NCBI GenBank assembly: GCA_023614405.1
Contig: CM042688.1
Span: forward strand, 73,270,253-73,334,252
From: Avena insularis
Lineage: Eukaryota; Streptophyta; Magnoliopsida; Poales; Poaceae
Direction: 5' to 3'
Length of the DNA: 64,000 bases
A model generated the notes under the pieces. The model saw only the letters and a program-made list of their open reading frames with translations, ran no database searches and was not told the DNA's origin. The stretch's first letter is position 1; the number at the start of each line of letters is the position of its first letter. Position numbers and translations under genes: made by a program. Shown here piece after piece: positions 46,196-57,140 of this stretch.

Positions 46196-48511
46196 ACAAC
46201 GTGTCCTCCGAAGAGGACCTTGGAGATCTTGCCGATGCCGAGTCTCGACATGTCTGAGTTGGTGGTGGTGGCGCAGCCCACGCCCAGATTCAAGCCCGAG
46301 GAATTCTTGCAGGGGGTGTTACTGCGGGGAAAGGCCCCATAGATGACAATGAGGACGCCTTCCTTCCTCCCGGGTTAAAGAGCGGAGCCTGGTCGTTCAA
46401 GGGCTCCTCCAACAGAGGGTAAGTTTCATCTTCATGGGTGCTTCTTTTCCCTACCTCTCTTTGTCCTCACTTCCCGATCCTCCGTGTCGCAGGTTCGAGA
46501 GGAAGAAGAGGAAGAGGAGCGTAGGCACCTCCTCATCGAGGAAGACCCGCTAGGCTATAGGTTCTAGATGCGGCTCTTTACCCTGCGGGCCACATCCCTC
46601 GTCAAGGGTCTCGAGCGGGGGTGATCCTCTGATGGCTCATGAGGCTGGAGCCCCTCTAGTGAATGTGGAAGTCATCATCAGAGCCGAGATGGAGATCCCC
46701 CTAATGGTGGAGGATCGGCCTTGCACCTCGAGTTCCTTGAGACCTCCGATGATGCCGGCTCCGGCTGAAGAGGGGAGGGAGTATGCAGGGTCCCTCCAAG
46801 GCAGTTTGATCATCCGCTCCGGTGCTACAAGTGTGGAGGATGCTGCTTTGTGTGAGGATCCGGTGGGTTCCCAATAGGAAACCCCTTACTAGGATCTCAG
46901 CATTGATGGGGGCATCGATGGGGCTAGCCCCCGAGTCCTCTTGGCCATGGGGGTCCCCGTTGTGGGTTGGAGCTCAGGGCCTGGCGCACTTGTCTCAGAT
47001 TAGACTAACTCTGCTTTGCTCGGAAGAGTGGGTCGCATCCATGCTATCGTGGAGTCCATGTGCGCCGGCCTTACCTAGTTCCTTGCAGACGCTACGGGGA
47101 AGAACACTGGCTGGCAGGGGCATGGCGCCACCTCCGCAAGGAACAAGAGTCCTTCAATGTTGCGCTCGATCTATGGGAGTGTCATAGAGAGGGGGAGTCT
47201 TGTAGGTGATGGAGATCCTCGAGAAGTCCAAGCACGAGGCAGAGGAGATTGGGGCGTCATCTCGTGAGTGAGCCTCTACAGCCGGTGGTACCTCCATGGA
47301 GGATCTCTCCTATCATGCTCGAGAGCTCTCCGTGTACGAAGGAACGGTTTCCCTCCTAGAGAAGGCGGTCAAGAGGGATCGTTTGTCGATCCAGCAGCAC
47401 GAACAAAGCGTGTCGTGGTGCGAGGAGGCTGTTCGGATTCAAGAGGTCGAGCATAGCCTGGTACAAGACCGCCTTGAATCCCTGGAGGCGCACCATGAGG
47501 AGGCCCATAGGGAACTCGAAAAGTGTCAACTGCAACTTGAGGATCGCATCACCAAGCTTGACGAGTGCAGTTGTGACCTCGATAACATGAAGGCCAACGA
47601 CTAGGAGAGGATCCAACGCTTTAACCTCTGGCTTGTTGATGAATGTAAGTGGATGTGAGCAGACAACCTTAAGGAGAATGCCTTCAGTCTCAAGAGCCTA
47701 CGTGATGACTTCGTGAAGAAAACTAAGCTTTAGGAGCATCGCTTCATGACGAGGAAGACCGAGATGGTGAAGGCGTAGCAAAACATAGAGGAGAGACTGG
47801 CTCAAGCCCTTACCGACCTCGAGGAGGCGAGGAGGGCCATGGATGACGCCTGCACTCAGATTGATTTACTTGGCCAGGAACTCAATGGTCTTCGGCATCA
47901 GATCAAAACCTCGGTCGATGATGTTTGTCTTCACAAGAAGGAAGAGACAGACCATCGGGTGCTCGAGAGGCAGCGATGCCAAATGTACCGAGGCCATGCT
48001 CTAGTTCTGCCGCTACCTTGGGCCACTTTAGGGTGGAAGGCTTCCACACTGGTGCCCTCACAGATGCTGGCGAGAGCGGTGCCTACCTCGAGCTCTTTAA
48101 CCAAAATACCGTGGAGCTAGAGAAAGCTACATCACTTTACAAGAACTTCCTCGAGAAGGAATGATGCAAGCTACTGCATGCTGCCACGACTCAACTCCTC
48201 TGCCACCTCCATTGGATCGATGCCAGCTTCCCTTGGAAGATGTTCCTGAGGGAAGTGAAGCAGCCCAAGACGGCTCGTTCCTAGGATATCATCAAATTTC
48301 AGCAGATCGTGGGGGAGCCTGTGGAGGCTTTTGTTCGGGCGTTTTGCTAGGACAAGGAGGATGAGACCGGTCAAACCTCTAGTGCTACCGCTGGTGCCAC
48401 GAGGGACCAGGAAGGTGAGAGCGGGATGATGACCTCGGGAGTAGCCGGTCGAGCAGCAAAGAGGATGAAGAGGAGTCCGTTGATGACAGCAGCTCGGTTT
48501 CCCACTTCTAA
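46196..48511 (+). pseudogene. Element F antisense-type coiled-coil gene, decayed
   Basis: The first exon fragment ends DDNEDAFLPPGLKSGAWSFK before a GTAAGT near 46422. The acceptor near 46492 (GTGTCGCAG) opens an exon with a Glu/Arg-rich run. The best stretch is 47296-47604, with SYHARELSVYEGTVSLLEKA and EKCQLQLEDRITKLDECSCD, a clear coiled coil. This continues past TAG stops through 47604-47960 (DLEEARRAMDDACTQIDLLG). The gene ends in an acidic Ser/Glu/Asp tail (48440-48511) like that of the B gene. Its N-terminal transposon domain was not found; it may lie left of 46196 or be deleted. Confidence 0.55.
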
Positions 48512-48939
48512 TGGCGATGCAACCTTTTGGGTATTATGCGCAGTATGTTCCGCTTAATCCTAGTGGAGGAGACTTTTAATCTGTATGTGATGTTGCTGGA
48601 CTCTTGATGGAGCTATTTCGAGTTCCCTCTGGTTGCCGTGACGTGCAAGGGGAGTGCCCTCGTGAGCCACACCATAAGCGCCTTGTGGAAGTAGCTGTAA
48701 TATTTTGCTCTGACGTTTTGTTTCTCGAGCAACATGTGTCATCGTGAGCCTTTTGTGCATGTGGCTACCGGGTACCTTTGGTCCTTTGATTTCTTCGGGG
48801 AGGGACTGCGCATTTAGCTTGTTATCCTGTTGATTCTGCATGTGAGTAATCATCAGGAAGGTACATTTCTTGTTAGTCCCTCGTGAAGGAGCTGTAGAAA
48901 TTGTACGTTCTAGGCTACGCGAGGAGAGAGAATCCTCGC

Positions 48940-49640
48940 AAACTGTTCTGTAGGTTCCTTGTGGAGGACACCATAGGACCCACACTTATCCTATTAGCTT
49001 CTTGGAGAGATAGCCGTAGGTATAGTATGTATGGGGCCTCTATGAGAAAGTGAGCTCTCTCGTGGGTTATCCTACGAATTCCTCATGGAGGAAATCATGA
49101 GACTTGTGCTTTTACTATCGAATCCTCGAGGAGGCGGCCATAGGCCTTACATTTTGAGGATTTCTGAGGGGCGAACGCTCCCGTGTGCCACCCAATAGGT
49201 TCCTCATGGAGGAAACCATAGGGCCCGTACTTGTCCTATTGGCCTCTCAGGGAGACAGCCATAGGTATAGTACCTATGAGACCCTTCAAGGGTGTGGTTA
49301 CCCTCGAGGGCCAACCCATAAGCTCCCAGTGGGGGAACTGTAGGACAAATGCATGTCATGTTGGATCAGTGGGGAGGAAACCATAGGCTTAGCATAAATT
49401 TATCCTGGTTGAGGGAAGTGCCCTCGTGATCCGCTCGGTAAGTCCCTCATGGAGGAAACTGTAGGAGAAATGCATGTCCTATTGGCTCATCGAGGACGGC
49501 TTAGCATGAATTTAGGATGCTTGAGGGGAAATTCCACCGCGAGCTGCCCCGTAAGTCCCTTGTGGAGGAAACTGTAGGACAAATGCATGTCCTATTGGCT
49601 TCTCGAGGAGGAAACCATAGGATTAGCATGGATTCTAGCC
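48940..49640. repeat. Diverged tandem repeat, about 112-125 bp period, six copies
   Basis: Units begin with a phrase like CCTCATGGAGGAAACCATAGG at about 48955, 49079, 49200, 49328, 49441 and 49553. They continue with a variant of TGTCCTATTGGCTTCTCGAGG. Copies differ strongly, so the array is old. It lies downstream of the F antisense gene, as the 59-bp array lies in that of B. Confidence 0.75.
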
Positions 49641-50199
49641 ATGTGTTTATTAGTTTCCGTATATGTGTCGTACGAGGATTTCAAGCATAAAGAACCGTGG
49701 GTGACATGGCTTTATTGTTGGAGCCAGTTCGCAAGTCAGAGCTCAACACTTTAGGCCTTGGCATTGACACGAGGGGGTGGCTTGGTGATATACACCGTGC
49801 CCAGACCTCGCTTGTATGGTACATATAGGAGAACTTACGAATGCATAGAAAAAAACAAATTCAAGGCGGAAGGTGAATAGCAAGGATGGCGCATGGTGCA
49901 AGATCCAAAACGACCAGAAAGGTCAAAGCTTATTACAAGGCCGTCGTGATTCAGCATGGGGCCTTACAGGAGATAAGTTGGAAGATGACAAGGGTTGGGG
50001 GTCACCTTTGAACTAGGGAAATAGCTGACCGCTTATGGAGGGTGTCATCATTACGGGCGCCAGAAGGGATTTAAGTGGAGCGGGGTCTGGGGGCCCGTGC
50101 CCCGGCCTTCGTGATTGGCAGACGAGCGAAGCAGACTTACGAGGTCGTATGCTACAACCCTCATGAGCCCCCAGCATCCCCCAGGTCAGGCGCTCTTCC
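49641..50199. other. Unassigned stretch within element F
   Basis: No gene, tandem repeat or LTR border was recognised in this stretch between the tandem array and the gag remnant. Confidence 0.4.
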
Positions 50200-50960
50200 T
50201 TGTGATCACCTCACTATTTGGCAGTTTTGGATCGGGGACTCCCTTTGTTGCTTCTCCTAGGGTGATCGCTTGGCGCGCTGCCATGTTCACCGTCATGTAT
50301 GCACCTACTCCGATTGTCGTACTCCATTTGGATCATCTTGAGATTGAAACACTGGTTCATGTCGTGCCCCAACAACTGGTGGAAGACGCAGAAGGGGCGA
50401 TAATTGCATTTGCCCTCCGGATTCTCCTTGTGAGGATGTTTTTTCTGCTTTGGCCACACGAGCGACAATGACCTTGCTTCTGGCTCTAGCGAGAACCTTT
50501 GCACGGGGGCGGTGCTGTCCTTATCGTGAGTGAACATGTGCCCTATTTTTGCCTTGGCACATCAGTCAGCCGCTGCGAAGTGTTCCGCCATGGAAGACAG
50601 GTTCTCGCGATGGTACCCTATCTTATCATGCACCTTGCTATCCGTGACACCCTCAACGAATGTGGATATGACCTTGGCGTGAGAGATCCTAGGGATTTTG
50701 CTATAGCACTGGTCAAAGCATTGTAGATACTTGTAGAGGGTATCGTCAGGCTTCTAGCGCGTTTGACGGAGGTCGTGGTATGTGAAGGGGACTCATTTGT
50801 CCCCCTGAACTTGGTGATGAAGAGGTCGCAGAGGGAAGGAGAATATCATTTTGCGGCCCGAAAGTTGGGGTGGCCAGGCAATGCGGTACCCAAGTTTATT
50901 TTTATCACCACGATTCAAAACGTTGGGGCGCTAATTGCTGAGAGGGGTCTTTCGAGTGAA
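50200..50960 (-). pseudogene. Element F Gag remnant
   Basis: On the - strand, going down from about 50830: LFITKFRGT, then after a frame change KPDDTLYKYLQCFDQCYSKI, HAKVISTFVEGVTDSKMHDK and SSMAEHFAAAD. A TGA follows, then the frame 50537-50214 with CNYRPFCVFHQLLGHDMNQC, a zinc-knuckle-like CxFH...GHxxxxC motif, and a Lys/Arg-rich end. This is the second half of a Gypsy Gag. The upstream part, primer-binding site and LTR were not found. Confidence 0.65.
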
Positions 50961-51241
50961 TGATGGCCAAACCCAATATTTTCAAATTGCACCCGCTAAG
51001 TCAGGATATTCGGTTACACTAGTTCCTGCTGTGCCCCTCCTTCGCCGGTCACTCTTCTTAGCCACCCTACACGTGTCGTAGGGGCAAATCCATTACTATA
51101 CTTTCCTAACTCTCGACACTGAATCTTGCTGTGGCGGCGGCGATGGTCCCTTTTCTTCCCTTCCCCGACCCTAAATCTGCCGGCGGCGGAGGACCTTTTT
51201 TCTCCCTCCCCCAACACTGAATCCGGCGGCGGCGGCCCAAC

Positions 51242-52372
51242 ATGTCTTGCAAGGCGAAGGTTGTAGCTACGTCGCCGACTGAAAAGGGTCTGCCGGGGCC
51301 CAAGTCTGGGGCTCAACGCATAGCTGTGACGAGGTCTTCAGCCCCGGTTAGCGAAGAGGCCAGCAAGGATTCTGCTCCCAAGGTACCTACGAGCAGCGGG
51401 TTGAAGAGAAAAGCAAGGCCGACGGCAGATTGTTCGGCTCCGGTGGGCGGATGCAGCACTCAGATCTTGAAGAAAAAAACCCGAGAGAAGAGCGAGAGGT
51501 GAATTTTTCTTATCTGTGCCTTATCTTGCAAGTAGATTAGTTACGGCATAATAGAATTGAATGAACTAAAATGTTCCCCTTTTTAATTAAATTAGGCACA
51601 ACTTTGATTAAAAAGACCTATATGAGTTCACAGTTCATGTTCAGCAGTACACTGCAAAGCTTGATTTTGGTTGCGCGAGGGTTGTGTTCGGGCAAGATGT
51701 GCATCTGCTTGTGAATTGCAAAGAGGTTGTGTCTTTACATGGCTGGTAGATATGCTTGCCGCTAGAATTCCCTGGGGTTCTAGACAGAGGACAAAATTGG
51801 TGTGGCGCAACATGAATGATACCTATCAGCAAATTGAGCACTCCCATGAGCTTCAGATGGTTTGGGAGTGTTGTGAAGCTGATCGTAAGGTGAAAGTTGA
51901 AGCGATGATTAATGATATGTATGCAAATGCTGGAGATCTTTTGCGAGCTTCGCTCCTAGAGAATACTGGGACCAATAGATGTTGATCTAGATAAGTTCGA
52001 TATCGCATAGAGGTGGATTCATACATGGCAAAACTTGATGAGGGAGTTAATAAGCCAGTTTTGTCATGTACTGTGGAGATCACTGTCGATTCCAAAAACA
52101 TAACTCTTGATGAAATGAGAGAGATGATCGGTAAGGAAATCAGTATTGGCCCTAAGCAGATGGCAAAAATCCGGTGGTGGCATCATAAGAAGCAGCAATT
52201 CATAGATGTTTTGGATATTGAAGATCTTATGCAGATTATGCGGCGAAAGAAGCGAACCAGAAAGGTGTTCTTCCTTGGTACCATTTCTGATGTTGTTGAA
52301 CAGGTTATAGTGGATGTAGATGCCCCTATAGTGGCTGAACAGAATGAGGTGGTCGACGTTGATGAGATATGA
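51242..52372 (+). pseudogene. Unrecognised host-like gene, probably broken
   Basis: A GC-rich leader with CGGCGG repeats (51130-51240) precedes an ATG at 51242. Exon 1 (51242 to about 51499) encodes a basic, Ser/Lys-rich N-terminus (MSCKAKVVATSPTEKGLPGP) ending at GAGAG/GTGAAT. An acceptor at about 51596 (AAATTAG) leads to sequence readable in several frames: YEFTVHVQQYTAKLDFGCAR and FGQDVHLLVNCKEVVSLHGW, then MNDTYQQIEHSHELQMVWEC, then (52013-52372) KPVLSCTVEITVDSKNITLD, KMAKIRWWHHKKQQF-like sequence and an acidic end. At least two frame changes and two stops interrupt it. I do not recognise the family. Confidence 0.5.
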
Positions 52373-52469
52373 TGAGAGCTGCTACCCTAGGCTTGTCATA
52401 TGGACTGTGGGGTTCCCCTGCCTGTATTTGTAATATTGACTGCTGTTGCATTTAGAGCGTGCTTCTGTG

Positions 52470-53040
52470 ATTATGTTTGTTGAGAGATTGCGATATAATG
52501 CTGTGTGAGCTGTTGAGATTTTCGGACCTATCACTCACTGAAACCATCATTGTTGTAATAAGACATAAGTACATTGTAGTTGACATGATTATGTTTCTTA
52601 AGATGACGTATCGTACTTGTTTCAGTTATTATGTTTGTTGGGACATTGTAATGTAATGTTTTGTGAAACCATGACTGGACTAGTGATGCATAAATACATT
52701 GTAGTTGACATGATTATGTTTCTTGAGATGATGTACTGTACTTGTTTCTGTTATTTTGTTTGTTGAGAGACTATAATGTAATGTTTTGCGAAACTATGAC
52801 AGGACAAGTGATGTGTAAGTACCTTGTGTCGACATGATTTTGTTTCTTGAGTTGATGTAATATACTTGTTTCTGTAATTACGTTTGTTGAGAGATTGTAA
52901 TGTGATGTTTTATGAAACCATGTTGTGGTTATGTTTGTTCGGAGATTATAATGTAATGTTTTGTGAAACCATGACTGAAGAAGTGATGCATAAGTACCTT
53001 GTAGTTGACATGATTTTGTTTCTTTGGATGGTGTAATATA
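52470..53040. repeat. Minisatellite of about 124 bp, imperfect copies
   Basis: ATGTTTGTTGAGAGATTG-like words recur near 52475, 52628, 52752 and 52876, with a shortened copy near 52930. Each is followed by TAATGTAATGTTTTGTGAAAC and by TTGACATGATTATGTTTCTT. It sits just downstream of the 51242-52372 gene, in its presumed 3' flank. Confidence 0.8.
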
Positions 53041-53219
53041 CTGGTATGTTTTCGTTAGGCAATGAAATTGGGATGGAGGGAGTGCAGGTTTAATATTTGA
53101 AATGAGAATGTGTGAAGAGAATCCATATCAGGCAGGAGACAGTAATCCAGGGAAAGGGCATGGTATCCATTAAACTATTGTAACATACCAATTTAGTCAT
53201 CATTTGAGTGGTAGAAGGG

Positions 53220-53222
<3 letters not shown>

Positions 53223-53256
<34 letters not shown>
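53223..53256. repeat. (CT)n microsatellite, about 17 units
   Basis: An uninterrupted CT run lies 31 bp upstream of the start codon at 53287. Such CT/GA tracts are common in plant 5' leaders and core promoters and may bind GAGA-type factors. A regulatory role here is inference. Confidence 0.95.
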
Positions 53257-53257
<1 letters not shown>

Positions 53258-53286
53258 ACACCATCACCGTCACCGTCGCATTCGCC

Positions 53287-54090
53287 ATGCTGTCCTTGAA
53301 CGGCGAGGACGACCAGTCGAGCAGCGACAACCTTCTCTCCGACATCGAGTATTCCTTCCACGATGTGAGTTCCTCTGTTTTCTCGGGCTAGGGTTAGGCA
53401 ATGGTAAATCTCTCGATCTGAGCTCCATATGTGCATGCAATCGTGTTCAATTTCATCTTTGCATTTACCTATAGGTACCAAAGACGATCTACGACTCCGA
53501 ATGGGAGGGCCTAGATCTCGATGGAGAAGTGCCATGTGACCATGGGCTAAAACTAAGGAGATATGTTGCATTCGAAGGCAGTAACACTGGGAGAAGGTTT
53601 TTGGGCTGTACAAATTAGGTTTGTTTACATTATGTGCAACTATGACATGAAGGAAAATGTATCGTGCATGTTCATAACACTATAGTGTGTGTGTTTTTAG
53701 GTTGGCCCGGTGTGTAAAGCAGTAGAGTGGGTGGATCTTGAGTGGCCAGATGCACTTAAGAAATGTTTGGCACAGTTATGGGAGATGTATGAGTTGGAAA
53801 GGTCGGGGAGATTTACTGATGTAAGTGATGCAGCTGAAAAAAATTACAAGCTGTCGGTACGAAATATGGAGCTGGAACAAGAAATCGAGAATTTGCAGTC
53901 AAAGCTAACTGACGGAATCGATGGGAGCTTGGTTGTTGAAACTGCAAAGAAGCTTCAGGATAGTCACAGGTTGCTAATTCATAATGCAGAAAAGGAGAGG
54001 GATCAGCTCAGGGAAGACAAGAAGAAGCTAAATCTTGCATTGCGGATCTCATTGAAGGAATCAAGAAGGCGCGAGGGTGAACAAGGATAG
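53287..54090 (+). pseudogene. GRF-type zinc-finger-like coiled-coil gene with stop at exon 2 end
   Basis: Three exons fit: 53287-53364 (ends CACGAT/GTGAGT), 53475-53618 and 53701-54090. Exon 2 encodes VPCDHGLKLRRYVAFEGSNT then GRRFLGCTN; exon 3 starts VGPVCKAVEWVDLEWPDALK. The Cys-x-His ... GRRFxGC ... Cys ... WVD pattern is that of the GRF zinc finger, a small nucleic-acid-binding fold. The rest of exon 3 (residues LEQEIENLQSKLTDG and later EKERDQLREDKKKLNLAL) is a coiled coil. The last codon of exon 2 is TAG (53616-53618), directly before the GT donor. Phase is otherwise perfect, so this is most simply a CAG to TAG mutation. If real, it truncates the protein within the zinc finger. Confidence 0.68.
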
Positions 54091-54323
54091 ACTATAGAGG
54101 ATAAAGGAAATTCGAGATGAATAATTTATGTTGTACCAATGCCTGAAACTAGTTAATTGTAAGACTTGCAGTTGCGCTTTCCGAACTAAGCCAAACTCAA
54201 TCCTCGAGCAAACTAATTTCAGACGAACACACATATCGTGCATAGAGTTAAGTTCACGCTTACAAAATCACCACTACAGAGGATAAACCAGGTAGTTCAG
54301 TACTAAATAGACATATGTTGTGT

Positions 54324-54698
54324 TCAAGCGAGCCTGGCCCGGAGCTGCCTGTTTTGCTCCCTAAGATTGGCCAGCTCCTTCAGTACTATGTCGTGCTTCA
54401 GCTGTAGGTTCCATCGCTTTTTCACAGATTGGAGAATTTTGTCCGTAGCCATACGATTTTCCTTCAAGATCCCTTTCATGATCTCCGTCTGCTTCCTAGC
54501 CGAGGCGCGACCTTCACTGTGTAGCTTCGCCCAGTCGGCGTTTAACTCCTTCAGTTTCTGGCACTTGTCAAAAAGGACCGCGAATTCAGCACGCAGTTGG
54601 TCAAAGGCTAGTTTCTGGGAATTCCGCTTCTCCCTTTGGATTGCTATCTTGTCATTTAGCCAGGTCGCCAGGTCCTGGTCGATCTTTTGCCTCTTTCC
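54324..54698 (-). CDS. Last exon of a coiled-coil protein
   Basis: The acceptor TTTTGTTGCAG ends at 54699 on the - strand. The exon reads GKRQKIDQDLATWLNDKIAI and, after long heptad-like stretches, LKHDIVLKELANLREQNRQL to TGA at 54324. It is rich in Lys, Glu, Gln and Leu. It converges with the zinc-finger-like gene, leaving about 230 bp between the two stops. Upstream exons were not found. It may be a separate gene or belong with the 55170-63030 gene as an alternative last exon, though that gene's exon already ends in a stop. Function is unknown. Confidence 0.5.
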   Translation of the reverse strand, partial: GKRQKIDQDLATWLNDKIAIQREKRNSQKLAFDQLRAEFAVLFDKCQKLKELNADWAKLHSEGRASARKQTEIMKGILKENRMATDKILQSVKKRWNLQLKHDIVLKELANLREQNRQLRARLA

Positions 54699-55169
54699 CT
54701 GCAACAAAAATACATAGTATGGTTTGTTCAGTTCACCAGGACAAGCTGGTTAGTTTCCATAATTAACTGAAACGACTAGTGGCACTGTCATAATTTCAAG
54801 GAAGAAGCAATCTAGGACTAATCAACATTTTATGAATCAACTAGTGGCACTGTCATAATTTCAATTTCGAAGACAAATAAGATTTATCAGCAGTTTAGTG
54901 TGCTGTGAGTTTTTCCCAATATCACCAAATAGTAGTGGGAGAGTGGCAAACTCATAATGCAGAAACCCATGTCCAGATACATATGGAAAGAGAACATGGT
55001 GTCCATTCATGAACATGAACACCAACACATGTCCAGATAGATAAGGAGTTTCCCTTGGATTCTTATTGCACCCTATAATGGGAAGCAGACATGGGCATTG
55101 CTCCCTGAACCCTAAACATTACAAAAGGAGAGGAGGACGAACTGGTATTCGTGTCCCCGCTAACGGGAA

Positions 55170-55575
55170 TCAGACTTGGGCATTGCTCCGATACGCCTCT
55201 AGACATGCCCTTAGCTCGTCGTTCTCTTTCTGAACACCCTCGAGTACGGTGATCCCTCTACTCATGTCCTCCTTCATCTCCTTGACTGCATCCAGGCAAC
55301 AGTTCCTGTCATGGTAGGTTCGGATGGTAGCCTTGGTTTCCTCGACGCGTCCTCTGAGTGCCTCGCTGACTTCGTCCTGCAGGAGAATGCACCTTTCCAT
55401 GAGATTCTTCTTCTCCTCCGTGAGCTCGTTGATTATCTTGATGGCCTGTTCTTGCTTGATCAAGTTACGGTCGAGCACTTTCTGCAGCCTAACGATGTCA
55501 CGTGCAAAATCTAGCGAGATCTCCTTCTGCACAGATAATTGCTTGTGTAGGCTCTCATTAGCTTGGGTGAGGGAG
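55170..55575 (-). CDS. 3' exon of a coiled-coil gene interrupted by element E
   Basis: On the - strand, after the border with the LTR of E, the sequence reads SLTQANESLHKQLSVQKEIS, IINELTEEKKNLMERCILLQ and GITVLEGVQKENDELRACLE to a stop at about 55180-55170. The heptad pattern suggests one long coiled coil. The codons upstream of 55575 in the open frame come from the LTR (NELYVERRAH), so an apparent start at 55646 is not genuine. The upstream part of the same exon is at 62336-62268. Confidence 0.65.
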
Positions 55576-57140
55576 TGATGTGCTCGTCGTTCAACGTAGA
55601 GCTCGTTGGGAACCCCAAGAGGAAGGTATGATGAGCACAGTAGCAAGTTTTCCCTCAGTTATGAAACCAAGGTTTAATCGAACCAGTAGGAGCAAGGAAA
55701 CAGCCCAAAGGTGTTACTAGCTAAGCTTTGGCAGGGCGCACTACCGGTGCTAGTAGCAACACGGAGACCTACACAACACAACCACAGAACTTTGTCCCCA
55801 ACTTGCGATGAGGTTGTCAATCTCACCGTGTTTTGCGGAAAACAAAGGATTAAACGTATCGAATGGAAAGAAGTAAAAGTTTGCAGAAAGTAAACACAAA
55901 GAAGTAAAAAGTTGTAGATTGTATGTAAAGAGAAAGGACCGGGATCCATAGTTCACTAGAGGTGGCTCTCCTTAGATAGATAACATGCTGGGTGAACAAA
56001 TTACAGCGGGGCAATTGACAAACGCCGAGAAAGCAATACATGCATATACTAATCATCTTGACTCCTTTGAGACTTGATTGGGCATTACAACATAATACAT
56101 AGACCGCCATCCAACTGCATCTATGACTAATAATCCACCTTCAGGTTATCATCGGAACCACCTCTAGTATTAAGTTGCAAGCAACAGATTATTGCTTTAC
56201 GAACTGCGTGTAAAGTAAACAATACGATTGTTCTATGAACAAAGGATTGTTGTTTTCTCCCTAGTAGCAACAGCACATCTAGTACCTTAGAGATTTCTAT
56301 CACTTCCCTAGAGTACCAGAGGCATGAACCCACTATCGAGCATAAATACTAACTCTTGGAGTTGCTAGCATCTACTTGGCCAAGATAGCTACTAACAACG
56401 GAAAGCATGCAAGATCACAAATAACAAAGACATGATAGAATCAATAATCAATCTGAAATAGAATCTCAATATCCATCGGATCCCCGCAAACACAACATGT
56501 ATGGATTACAAATAGATGATCTTGATCATGAACGGAGCTCACAAGACCTAAACATGAAAGCACAAATGAGGAGAACCAGCCATCTAGCTAGTACATGGAT
56601 CCGTAGTCCAAGGATGAACTACTCACGCATCACACTGGAGGCTTGCATGGTGATGAAGAAGGCCTCCAGGGTGAATTCCCCTCTTCGGCAAGGATGGAGA
56701 TGATGGCGGCTATAGACTCATTCGTGGATTTTTGATCGGGTACTTAGGGTTTTCATCCCGAGGGCAATATATAGGCGGAAGGAGAGGCCGAGGGGGTGTC
56801 GGGAGTGGCCACACCACCCCCTGGCGCGGGCCAGGCCTAGCCGCGCGGCCAGGTGGTGTGGTGGCCCCCAGGCCCTTCTCCGTCTCGTATTTTGGCACTT
56901 GATCCCTTCCGGAAAAATAGGCACTTTGGCTTTTGTCCCGTCCAATTCCGAGAATATTCATTTTCTGACTTTCCTGGAACCAAAAACAGCAGAAAACAGG
57001 CAGCTGGCACTATGACTCTTGTTAATAGGTTAGTCCAAGAAATCATATGAAAAGTACTCCAAAGTTGGAACAAAACACAAGAAAGTAGATAAAACCAAGC
57101 ATGGAACATCAAAAATTATATATACATTTGCAATGTATCA
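55576..57140 (-). repeat. Element E 3' LTR (lower coordinates)
   Basis: On the + strand it runs from TGATGTGCTCGTCG to CAATGTATCA (1565 bp). It has a GC-rich inverted repeat at 56806-56866. A TATA box is near 56767-56774 on the - strand (CCTATATATTGCCC). Confidence 0.95.

Larger units (their letters stand above)
46161..50960 (-). mobile_element. Element F: remnant of a Tat-like Gypsy element lacking pol
   Basis: A decayed antisense-type gene on the + strand (46196-48511) lies at the 3' side, and a decayed gag on the - strand (50200-50960) at the 5' side. This is the same arrangement as element B. Between them there is only a diverged tandem repeat and unrecognised sequence. No protease, reverse transcriptase or integrase motif was found. 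LTR borders were not identified, so the limits are approximate. Confidence 0.6.

Noticed and set aside
46632..47187. Separate host genes in 46.6-47.2 kb
   Set aside because: Short overlapping frames with frequent stops fit a decayed retrotransposon gene better than intact host genes.
55575..55646. Start codon of the coiled-coil protein at 55646
   Set aside because: The first two dozen codons are LTR sequence of E. The true upstream exon is at 62268-62336.
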